Below are positions 56,960-64,000 of a DNA stretch of 64,000 bases, in pieces. Positions within the stretch are counted from its first letter, which is position 1, and every line of letters begins with the position of its first letter. A program made the position numbers and the translations under genes. Source of the stretch: Methanosalsum zhilinae DSM 4017 (GTDB lineage Archaea; Halobacteriota; Methanosarcinia; Methanosarcinales; Methanosarcinaceae); contig NC_015676.1 of NCBI RefSeq assembly GCF_000217995.1, forward strand, positions 2,029,708 to 2,093,707. The letters are read 5' to 3'. The notes below the pieces were generated by a model. It did not search any database. It was not told where the DNA came from and was given only the letters and a program-made list of their open reading frames with translations.

Positions 56960-57149
56960 ATGCTGAAATCAGACTGCAACTATATTAAACATTTGAAATA
57001 AAATTATTAATTTGGGAATATTATTTATTAGGTTTCCTCAGCCAGCATTTAGTCTTTGAACTCCGATAGGTTTTTATTTGATTTGCGATAGTAATAGAAT
57101 TGACTTGATAGACAGAATCAAGATCAACAACAAATAGGAGAATATAAAC

Positions 57150-57326
57150 ATGGTAGCAATAGTTGACCCAGATGAATGTCTTGGATGCGGACCTTGTGTC
57201 GATGCATGCCCTGTCGATGCGATTACAATTAATGACGACGACCTTGCAATTATTGACCCAGATCTGTGCACAGATTGTGGGGAATGTGTCGATGCATGCC
57301 CAACTGAGGCAATCTCAATGGAATAA
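57150..57326 (+). CDS. 2[4Fe-4S] ferredoxin
   Basis: A 58-residue ferredoxin with two clusters: CLGCGPCVDACP and CTDCGECVDACP. It is very acidic. It carries low-potential electrons in the cytoplasm. It has its own promoter region and GGAG about 10 bases before the ATG. The gene is short but unambiguous. Confidence 0.96.
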   Translation: MVAIVDPDECLGCGPCVDACPVDAITINDDDLAIIDPDLCTDCGECVDACPTEAISME

Positions 57327-57390
57327 ATAAATTTTATTCCTTTTTTAATTTTTCAATTAACTTAATTTAATTTTATTAGAGGTCATTATA

Positions 57391-58422
57391 ATGACAGAGA
57401 AAATAAGAGCAGGAATACTGGGAGCTACAGGTGCAGTTGGACAGCGTTTTGTTCAGGCACTGGCAGACCACCCCTGGTTTGAACTCACTTCCCTTGCTGC
57501 ATCTGAGCGCAGTGCTGGCAAAACATACAGCCAGGCATCAAACTGGAAACTGGATGTACCGCTTCCAGAGAATGTGGCAGATATTGAGGTAGTTCCTGTT
57601 GATCCAGCAAAAGTAGATGCAGATATCGTATTTTCAGCACTTCCTTCAGATCATGCAAAGACTGTAGAGCCCGTTTTTGCAAAAAATGGATTTGCCGTTG
57701 CCAGCAATGCATCAGCATATCGAATGGGAGAGGATGTACCTCTGGTAATACCTGAGGTCAACGAGGACCATCTTGAAATGATAGAGATCCAGCAGGACAA
57801 CCGCGGATGGGACGGATACATAATAACAAATCCAAACTGCTCAACCATTGTGATGACCGTTACCCTGAAACCACTGATGAAATTCGGACTCAGTTCTGTT
57901 AATGTAGCCACCATGCAGGCCATATCTGGTGCAGGATACAATGGAGTACCTTCAATGGCAATCCTGGACAATATCATACCCTACATCGGTTCAGAAGAAG
58001 ATAAGATGGAAACTGAGCCCTGCAAGCTGCTGGGTGAATTTAATGGCAGTGAGATAGACTTTGCGGATATCAGTCTGAGTGCATCATGTCACAGGGTGCC
58101 AGTAATGGATGGCCATACAGAGGCCATATGGGCTACAATGGACGAAAATCCTGCACCTGAAGACGTTAAAAGAGCGTTTTTTGACTTTGATCCGAAGATA
58201 GACGACCTTCCAAGTAAGCCTGATAAATCAATAGTTGTTCGGGAAGAGCCTGATCGCCCCCAGCCCAGGCTGGACAGAAATATGGGTAATGGCATGAGTG
58301 TGAGTGTAGGAAGGATTCGTGAGGGTATCAGATATATTGCAATGGGACACAATACCATTAGAGGAGCAGCCGGGGCAAGTGTCCTGAATGCTGAACTACT
58401 CTGTAAAAAAGGAAAAATCTAA
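57391..58422 (+). CDS. asd: Aspartate-semialdehyde dehydrogenase
   Basis: The 343-residue protein has the NADP loop [13 protein letters not shown] at the N-terminus and the catalytic cysteine in [10 protein letters not shown]; the later HRVPVMDGH holds the active His. It reduces aspartyl phosphate to the semialdehyde for threonine, methionine and lysine synthesis. It is of the archaeal/fungal type. The gene starts after a 64-base gap from ferredoxin and is 18 bases before the OB-fold gene. Confidence 0.95.
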   Translation: MTEKIRAGILGATGAVGQRFVQALADHPWFELTSLAASERSAGKTYSQASNWKLDVPLPENVADIEVVPVDPAKVDADIVFSALPSDHAKTVEPVFAKNGFAVASNASAYRMGEDVPLVIPEVNEDHLEMIEIQQDNRGWDGYIITNPNCSTIVMTVTLKPLMKFGLSSVNVATMQAISGAGYNGVPSMAILDNIIPYIGSEEDKMETEPCKLLGEFNGSEIDFADISLSASCHRVPVMDGHTEAIWATMDENPAPEDVKRAFFDFDPKIDDLPSKPDKSIVVREEPDRPQPRLDRNMGNGMSVSVGRIREGIRYIAMGHNTIRGAAGASVLNAELLCKKGKI

Positions 58423-58440
58423 GTCCATAGAGGGAGTTCA

Positions 58441-59184
58441 ATGAGGAAAGCCATCCTGTTCTCCTGCATACTCCTCCTCTCTATTCTATATGCATGTTGT
58501 TCTCCTGCTTCTTCTGCTAATTCAGTGTTTGAAGCTGATATTGTATCTATTGAAGAATTGCAGCAAAACCCAACAAGATATGACAGTACAACTGCATACC
58601 GCAGGATAAGTATTGTCAGTAACATCAATGAAATTAGCACACATTCTGTGTATGTTGGCGATGAATCATATTCCCTTAAAATCGACCCCACAAGAAGGGA
58701 TATGCTTCTGGGTTTTGAGAAAGGGGACGAAGTTAAGATGACCGGACATTTCATATACCGACCACTTGATGAGGATATGTTCCTGCCGAAGTATGTAATG
58801 CACCACCCTGTAGAACATGTTGCAGATGTGCAGATAGAAGATGTACTGAAACATCCGGAAAACTTCAATGGAAAATACCTTAGAATAAAAGGAAATCTTA
58901 CAGATATCAGAGAATATTCAACCAACTATATTATTTATATAACAGATACCGAATCTGAAGAAAGGATCAAAGTTGTCTTTCATGGAGTTACCATACTGGA
59001 GCCAGGTACACTGGTGGAAGCTGAAGGATTGTTCAATGAAAATACGCTCCATAGTGAGCAGGTAAAAAAATACAGGGATCCACTCTCAATAAATACCGTA
59101 TTGCCAGGATTTTCATCCCCTGCAGCAATTGTGGCTCTGGTTCTTTCAGGGATAGCTTTAATGCTTAAGAAACATAGGGACTGA
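58441..59184 (+). CDS. Exported OB-fold protein with PGF-CTERM-like anchor
   Basis: The 247-residue protein has a signal peptide (ILFSCILLLSILYACCSPAS, with two cysteines that could carry a lipid) and two beta-barrel domains that look like OB folds (about 35-125 and 130-205, including ENFNGKYLRIKGNLTDI and GTLVEAEGLF). It ends LPGFSSPAAIVALVLSGIALMLKKHRD-like: PGF, a hydrophobic helix and a basic tail, as for archaeosortase. CcmE-like folds share this shape, but no heme histidine motif is clear. Confidence 0.75.
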   Translation: MRKAILFSCILLLSILYACCSPASSANSVFEADIVSIEELQQNPTRYDSTTAYRRISIVSNINEISTHSVYVGDESYSLKIDPTRRDMLLGFEKGDEVKMTGHFIYRPLDEDMFLPKYVMHHPVEHVADVQIEDVLKHPENFNGKYLRIKGNLTDIREYSTNYIIYITDTESEERIKVVFHGVTILEPGTLVEAEGLFNENTLHSEQVKKYRDPLSINTVLPGFSSPAAIVALVLSGIALMLKKHRD

Positions 59185-59192
59185 GGATTATC

Positions 59193-59897
59193 ATGCTAGT
59201 TGTAATATCTATTGGAGGATCAATACTTGCCAGGGATTTGAACCCTGAAAGATTTGCACAGTATGCAGACGCCCTTGAAAGAATTTCCCAGGAACATGAG
59301 GTAGTGGTGGTAACAGGAGGAGGGGCTGCTGCCAGAGAATATATTAAAGCTGCAAGGGAGATCGGTGCAAACGAGGTGGTATGCGATTATGTAGGAATAG
59401 AGATTACCCGCCTTAATGCTCATCTGCTGATAGCATCACTAGGAAAAGAGGCATATCCACAGCCACCCAGTACATATAGGGAAGCAGAGAATGCACTTTC
59501 TTCCGGAAAAATAGTTGTCATGGGAGGTGTGATCCCCGGCCAGACCACTGATGCGGTATCTGCCATTCTTGCAGAATATCTGGGGGCTGATCTGCTTGTA
59601 ATTGCCACCTCTGTGGACGGAGTATATTCAAGTGATCCTGGAACAGATCCTGGTGCTGTCAGGTTTGAAAAAATGACTGCAAAAGAACTGATAGAGGTGG
59701 TCATGTCCGTAGAGATGAAGGCAGGATCAAAATCCCCTGTAGACCCCCTGGCAGCAAAAATGATTGAGAGATGTAATATAGAAACTATTGTGATGGATGC
59801 AAAGGATCCCCGGAACCTGATAGACGTGATTTTCCAGAGAAATCTGAAAACGGAACCATTGGATCGTATCCAGAAAGGGACCATTATCATAGGGTGA
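59193..59897 (+). CDS. pyrH: Uridylate kinase
   Basis: The 234-residue protein is an amino-acid-kinase-fold UMP kinase: VISIGGSILA, VVTGGGAAAREYI and the later MGGVIPGQTTDAV, with VDGVYSSDPG. It makes UDP from UMP. The archaeal form lacks the GTP-activation extension of bacterial PyrH. It lies eight bases after the OB-fold gene. Confidence 0.95.
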   Translation: MLVVISIGGSILARDLNPERFAQYADALERISQEHEVVVVTGGGAAAREYIKAAREIGANEVVCDYVGIEITRLNAHLLIASLGKEAYPQPPSTYREAENALSSGKIVVMGGVIPGQTTDAVSAILAEYLGADLLVIATSVDGVYSSDPGTDPGAVRFEKMTAKELIEVVMSVEMKAGSKSPVDPLAAKMIERCNIETIVMDAKDPRNLIDVIFQRNLKTEPLDRIQKGTIIIG

Positions 59898-60028
59898 AAG
59901 TGATACTAGTCTGATGACTGCTATTACATACGGTATTCCTCTCTCAGCTACTCCTTCCTCACGGAAAGATACCCTTGCTCTAAAAGTTGAAAAAGAGAGA
60001 TCAATTATCATTTTTCAAAAATCAGACC

Positions 60029-60958
60029 TTACCTGAGATCAGCCAGTTTCCATCCAAGATGCTCTTTTATGATGGTATATGCCATTCCCGGGGGAATTGC
60101 TCCGATCTCGGTTATTATAAGATCAATATATTCAGCTGGTGTAAAGTCAAATGCCGGATTTTTTACAGTTACATTTTCCATATCTTTTAGTACCCCAGGA
60201 TCAATGACCTCATCTTTTGATCGTTCTTCAATATCAATCAGCTGACCCAGTATTGTATCTGGACTGAACTTATAGGTCTCTGCAGCAACTAAAAAATTGA
60301 CCCTTGCCTCATGGGCCATGAGTGCAATCTGGGACGTCCCGATCTTGTTCACAAGAGTACCGTTAACAGCAATAGCATCTGCACCCACTATTACAATATC
60401 CACATCCTTTATGACAGACCGGACTGCAGAATCAACAATAAGAGTGGCAGGAATGCCATAATCATTCAATTCCTTTATTGTCAGAAGACCCTGTTTTCTT
60501 GGCCGGGATTCGGTTGCAATTACAGATATATTCTTACCCTGATCAAAGGCCTTTTTTATGGCAGCCAGTGCGGCATGGGAATTGCAGTGTGTCAATACTA
60601 CATCCGAGTCCCTTATCCTGCGGGCGCCAATCTCACCAATTCTACCAAGGGCTTCCTGTGCCTGCTTAATAAAATTTTCAGCATTTTCAATAATTTCAGC
60701 CCTGGATTCCTCCACTGAGCCGGATGAATGCGAACTGGCAATTCTCACTGCATTTGGTAGTGAAACTGCCGTTGGACGGGTGTTTATCAGGACATCTGCT
60801 GCTTCCTGAATCTTTCTGCTGAACTCTTCCATCGAATCTGCCTGCAATTCAGCAGCATAGTCTCTTATAGCAGATGCTGCAGCAACTGCGATTCTTCCTG
60901 CACCCCTTATCTCCATGGTCTGGATCTTCTCTGCAGTATCAAATATTCTTCTATGCAT
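60029..60958 (-). CDS. Ribose 1,5-bisphosphate isomerase
   Basis: The protein of about 309 residues belongs to the eIF2B-alpha-like isomerases. It has TMEIRGAGRIAVAAA near the N-terminus, VLTHCNSHAALAA (catalytic Cys), VDIVIVGADAIAVNG (catalytic Asp) and a family C-terminus. It makes ribulose 1,5-bisphosphate for archaeal type III RuBisCO in AMP recycling. I choose the ATG of MHRRIFDTAEKI because TATAAATT lies about 30 bases before it, giving a leaderless start. An open frame continues 38 codons upstream. Confidence 0.88.
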   Translation of the reverse strand: MHRRIFDTAEKIQTMEIRGAGRIAVAAASAIRDYAAELQADSMEEFSRKIQEAADVLINTRPTAVSLPNAVRIASSHSSGSVEESRAEIIENAENFIKQAQEALGRIGEIGARRIRDSDVVLTHCNSHAALAAIKKAFDQGKNISVIATESRPRKQGLLTIKELNDYGIPATLIVDSAVRSVIKDVDIVIVGADAIAVNGTLVNKIGTSQIALMAHEARVNFLVAAETYKFSPDTILGQLIDIEERSKDEVIDPGVLKDMENVTVKNPAFDFTPAEYIDLIITEIGAIPPGMAYTIIKEHLGWKLADLR

Positions 60959-61092
60959 GTATCCAGTATAAGGGCTCCAAAAATTTATAGATAACCGATC
61001 ATCCATTATGGAACTGAATATATTTAATACCAGCAAAGATAAAACTAGTTTGATAAAATAAGCAATATTCAAAATGAGTAAGGTAATGGATT

Positions 61093-61264
61093 TTAAGGCA
61101 CCTTAATTTTGATCAGCTTCCCGACACCCCCGGTGAACCCCACTATTTGTCACCTGTCGGACCAATCATAATTGGTGTCCCAGCACTGTCAATCGCAGAA
61201 ACCTTCAGTGGTTCATGAGTTTTTACGCCCAAATTTGCGAATGACGAACCTTTTCCATTACCAA
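61093..61264 (-). pseudogene. Possible gene remnant
   Basis: A minus-strand frame of about 44 codons (61143-61274), without a start codon, reads NLGVKTHEPLKVSAIDSAG and TPIMIGPTGDK before its stop. The composition looks like real protein. A short inverted repeat (TTAAGG-CA-CCTTAA, 61093-61106) follows it. I cannot name the family. It could be the end of a broken gene, or chance. Confidence 0.25.
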
Positions 61265-61409
61265 ATAGTAATATGTATTAAGTTGTATTAAAAGCTGTTG
61301 ATTGATATGTACATATCTTAATAATTGATCTAGTGGAATGCACAAAATATTATACCAATACAGTTTAGAATAATATATGATAGCAATGGACAGTTGATAG
61401 TTTAATGAT

Positions 61410-61511
61410 ATGCCTGCCATAGAAGAGACCGTTTTGCAGCAGGCATACACTCAAAATCAAAGTGAGCGGGATGGGGAACGGGGTAGTACAAAAAGTCGTG
61501 CTCACTTTGAT
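61410..61511. repeat. Two tandem long-range inverted repeats
   Basis: ATGCCTGC pairs with GCAGGCAT (within 61410-61447), and nine bases later ATCAAAGTGAGC (61456-61467) pairs exactly with GCTCACTTTGAT (61500-61511). The second loop has GGGGAACGGGG. No coding frame covers both. It could be a structured RNA, a small mobile element or a regulatory region of the aldehyde dehydrogenase. The rest of 60959-61661 is AT-rich with TATA-like runs. Confidence 0.6.
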
Positions 61512-61661
61512 ACTTACAAACATTAAGATTTGTTGAGCATATATATATAGTACATGGAAACAGATTATCAAAATATGAGGACAAATATATTAAAAATCGC
61601 CTGCATAAAGCATGTACACATAATAAATACCATACTCACAAATATTTAGTAGAGGATCATC

Positions 61662-63029
61662 ATGGCAACCATAGCTTCAATCAATCCTGCAACAGAAGAA
61701 ATATACAAAGAATTTGAGATGTTCAGTACAGATCACACATCCAGATGCATAGAAAAGGCTACCTGTGCATTCAAGGAATGGAGAAATACAGACATTGTAC
61801 TCAGATCTGAACATCTCAGCAACACAGCCCGGGTACTGAGAAAAGGAAAGAATGAACTTGCATCTGTTATCACAGAAGAGATGGGCAAGCCTATCAAACA
61901 ATCAGTTCGAGAAATTGAGAAATGTGCATCTACCTTTGAATATTTTGCAAATGAAGCAGAGAATCTCCTACAGCCCATTGAGCATGGAGCGGGTGCAAAA
62001 AAATCATATATAAGGCCTGAGCCTCTGGGACCCCTTCTCTGTATCAAGCCATGGAATTTTCCTTTCTGGCAGGTGCTCAGTTTTGCATCGTATGCACTGA
62101 TGAGTGCAAACGTGGTTCTGTTAAAGCATTCAAGTTATGTACCCATGTGTGCACAGAAGATAGAGGATGTATTTCTGGATGCAGGAGTGCCTGAGGGAGT
62201 ATTTCAAACCCTTATGATCGATGGAAAATGTGCATCTTCCCTCATAGGCCGGGATGAAATCAGAGGAGTTTCATTTACTGGAAGCACGCTCACAGGTGAG
62301 AAAGTTGCTGAAAAAGCAGGACGACATATGAAAAAAGCAGTTCTTGAACTTGGAGGAAGCGATCCATTCATTGTGCTTGAAGGCTCAGATATTGAAATGG
62401 CTGCAAGTACCGCTGCATCTGCCAGGTTTCTCAACTGTGGCCAGGTCTGCATATCAGCCAAAAGAATAATTGTCCAGGAGAGCATAGCAGACGATTTTAT
62501 TCCTCTTTTTGCAGAACACACAGAAAAAATGAAAATTGGAGATCCAATGGACAGCAGTACAGATATTGGACCACTTGCATCCAAACAGCAGGTTGAGACA
62601 CTGGATGTGCAGGTCAATGATGCACTTGACCATGGTGCAAATGTAGTGCTTGAAGGTGGAAAGATGGACGGAGATGGATATTTCTATTCACCTGTAATCC
62701 TTACAGACATTACCAGGGATATGAAGGTGTACAGGGAAGAAACATTCGGACCGGTGGCTCCCATCATCACAGTAAATGACGAATCTGAGGCCATACAGAC
62801 TGCAAATGATAGTGATTTTGGTCTGGGTGCAACCCTCTGGTGCAGTGATGATGAAAAGGCAATGAAGCTGGCGGGTGAAATAGAGTCGGGAATGGTAGGA
62901 ATTAACGGCTTTTTCAGACCAGAGCCTTCAATGCCATTTGGAGGGACCAAGAAGAGCGGAATTGGCCGGGAATTATCCAGCTTTGGCATGTATGAATTCA
63001 TGAATCTCAAATCAGTGAAGCTGTACTGA
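61662..63029 (+). CDS. NAD(P)-dependent aldehyde dehydrogenase, succinate-semialdehyde type
   Basis: The 455-residue protein has the catalytic Cys in FLNCGQVCISA and the general base Glu in AVLELGGSDPF; PWNFPFWQV near residue 125 binds the cofactor. The length and the SFTGS, KKSGIGREL motifs match the GabD1/SSADH group. The true substrate is uncertain in a methanogen. GAGG lies before the ATG. Confidence 0.88.
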   Translation: MATIASINPATEEIYKEFEMFSTDHTSRCIEKATCAFKEWRNTDIVLRSEHLSNTARVLRKGKNELASVITEEMGKPIKQSVREIEKCASTFEYFANEAENLLQPIEHGAGAKKSYIRPEPLGPLLCIKPWNFPFWQVLSFASYALMSANVVLLKHSSYVPMCAQKIEDVFLDAGVPEGVFQTLMIDGKCASSLIGRDEIRGVSFTGSTLTGEKVAEKAGRHMKKAVLELGGSDPFIVLEGSDIEMAASTAASARFLNCGQVCISAKRIIVQESIADDFIPLFAEHTEKMKIGDPMDSSTDIGPLASKQQVETLDVQVNDALDHGANVVLEGGKMDGDGYFYSPVILTDITRDMKVYREETFGPVAPIITVNDESEAIQTANDSDFGLGATLWCSDDEKAMKLAGEIESGMVGINGFFRPEPSMPFGGTKKSGIGRELSSFGMYEFMNLKSVKLY

Positions 63030-63031
63030 GT

Positions 63032-63441
63032 TTCTCCCTGATGGACCAGCAATAGTTCTAAGAGCACTGCTGCCGATCATTAAGAACACTTATATTGGAC
63101 TGCTCAATGTCGACCCTCTCCTGATAGATTATGGCCGGGGAATAGGACTTACAAAATGGCAGATTAATCGATATATCAAGCTTCCCAATGCATATCCTGC
63201 GATATTTGCCGGAATAAAGTTTTCAGCGATACTGGCAAACAGCATTGCAGTACTTACCGCCCTTATAGGCAGTGGAGGGCTTGGAGAGATCATATTTGAA
63301 GGACTTATCGGATACAATACACAGATGGTTGTTGCAGGTGCAGTACCTGCAGTTGTGCTTGCAATATTTATAGACCATTCATTTACCCTTCTTGAGAGAA
63401 AACTGACCCCACAGAATATCAAATATCTTGATACCGGCTGA
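63032..63441 (+). pseudogene. Remnant of a glycine betaine ABC transporter permease (ProW/OpuBB)
   Basis: An open frame without a start codon codes for the last 133 or so residues of an OpuBB/ProW permease: LLPIIKNTYIGL, YGRGIGLTKWQ, the EAA-loop-like RYIKLPNAYPAIFAGIKF, LIGSGGLGEIIF, and the ending LLERKLTP. The first half of the permease and its partner genes are missing. The remnant begins right after the aldehyde dehydrogenase stop, so a deletion probably joined the two. No internal stops are seen, which suggests the loss is recent. Confidence 0.8.
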
Positions 63442-63491
63442 AAAGGTTATTACCATTAAAGGAATATCTCAGCAATATTCAGGGTCCTAAT

Positions 63492-64000
63492 ATGAAAAAA
63501 ATGGAACAGATAATAGCAGAAACAGTGTCATCAGATATGGCACACCTCATCCCTGCAAGATTTGATGTGCTGGGAGATATTGCAGTTGTCCAGATACCAC
63601 CTGATATTGGACCATACAAAAGAGCTATTGCAGAAGCTATAGTTGAAAATCGCAGGGACATCAATGTTGTACTGAACAAGATTACAAAACTTACCGGTGA
63701 CAGCAGAACAGCGTCTTTTGAATGTCTGCTTGGAAACAGGTTCACAACTGATTACCGTGAGTATGGATATGTATACAGGATCGACCTGGCAAATGCATTT
63801 TTTAACAGCCGTCTATCCTATGAAAGACAGAGAATACAATCTCAGGTAAAGACAGATGAGATGGTCGTTGTACCTTTTAGTGGGGTGGGTCCTTTTGCTA
63901 TACCTGCTGCAAAAAAAGCAACTGTGGTTGCAGTTGATAGTAATCACAGAGCCTGCAGACTTTTGAAATACAATTCCAGGATAAACAGTGTTGAAGATAA
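63492..64000 (+). CDS. Trm5-like tRNA (guanine37-N1)-methyltransferase, cut by window edge
   Basis: The first 169 residues are readable. FDVLGDIAVVQIP, RFTTDYREYGYVYRIDLANAFFNSRLSYERQRI-type and VVVPFSGVGPFAIPAAKKA (SAM loop) match archaeal Trm5. It methylates N1 of G37 in tRNA, preventing frameshifts. A second ATG three codons on could be the start. The C-terminal part of the catalytic domain lies beyond the window. Confidence 0.85.
   Translation, partial: MKKMEQIIAETVSSDMAHLIPARFDVLGDIAVVQIPPDIGPYKRAIAEAIVENRRDINVVLNKITKLTGDSRTASFECLLGNRFTTDYREYGYVYRIDLANAFFNSRLSYERQRIQSQVKTDEMVVVPFSGVGPFAIPAAKKATVVAVDSNHRACRLLKYNSRINSVED

Noticed and set aside
61223-61450. A 75-codon minus-strand open frame
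   Set aside because: Its composition is that of AT-rich non-coding DNA (many Tyr, Leu, Ile), and a better protein-like signal lies in another frame beneath it.

Overview
The window is from a methylotrophic methanogenic archaeon, most likely a member of the Methanosarcinaceae (Methanohalophilus, Methanolobus or Methanosalsum type). The evidence is two copies of methanol methyltransferase genes (mtaC/mtaB), mtaA and a RamA-type activase, methanopterin synthesis (beta-RFAP synthase), archaeal housekeeping genes (Cdc48, RadA, archaeal CoaD, Nop5/fibrillarin, CTP-type riboflavin kinase, XPD helicase), PGF-CTERM surface proteins, and TATA-box promoters in AT-rich spacers. MutS and MutL are of bacterial type, as is known for this family. 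The exact genus cannot be decided from the sequence alone.

Layout. 0-8 kb: a cut PhoU/AbrB regulator, larC, cdc48, a PRC-barrel protein, phosphoglycolate phosphatase, radA, coaD, a small unknown protein and an endonuclease IV-like TIM barrel. 8-24 kb: a corrinoid region with cobalt uptake (cbiO; a His-rich triple-repeat surface protein; cbiM, a NikL-like subunit, cbiQ), corrin ring enzymes (cbiE, cbiD), mutL-mutS, a winged-helix regulator with a DUF4430-like domain, and a divergent corrinoid/cobalamin importer (btuFCD-like). 24-27 kb: WrbA and a hydantoinase-family protein. 27-39.5 kb: the methanol island, all on the minus strand: mtaA, an activase, a COG0523 GTPase, a 1080-residue PAS/GAF sensor without an output domain, mtaC2-mtaB2 and mtaC1-mtaB1. 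40-46 kb: a divergent CysRS-like protein, an ABC-2 exporter, a Rieske/glutaredoxin/FTR redox operon, a DUF255 protein and tRNA-Pro. 46-52 kb: ribB, ribK, flpA, nop5, beta-RFAP synthase and a disulfide oxidoreductase. 52-54 kb: an IS605-type element with tnpB only, then a small Hsp20-like protein. 54-64 kb: XPD helicase, a pilin-like protein, ferredoxin, asd, an OB-fold surface protein, pyrH, ribose-1,5-bisphosphate isomerase, a 0.7 kb non-coding stretch rich in inverted repeats, an aldehyde dehydrogenase, a betaine-permease remnant and a cut trm5-like gene.

How it fits together. Methanol catabolism depends on corrinoid, cobalt and zinc, and the window holds most of that supply chain: cobalt import, corrin synthesis, corrinoid import, the corrinoid proteins, their reductive activase, the zinc methyltransferases and a candidate metal chaperone. 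The strongest new signals are: (1) a two-block sequence element with a hairpin at the predicted 5' end of the mtaC1 and mtaA transcripts, with a third structured copy after the COG0523 gene; (2) a helix-turn-helix protein with a transcobalamin-like DUF4430 domain, divergent from the corrinoid importer, with TTACC/GGTAA sites in the btuF, cbiM and cbiO promoters; (3) the His-rich repeat protein between the cobalt transporter genes; (4) a CysRS paralogue with an altered zinc site and no anticodon-binding end.
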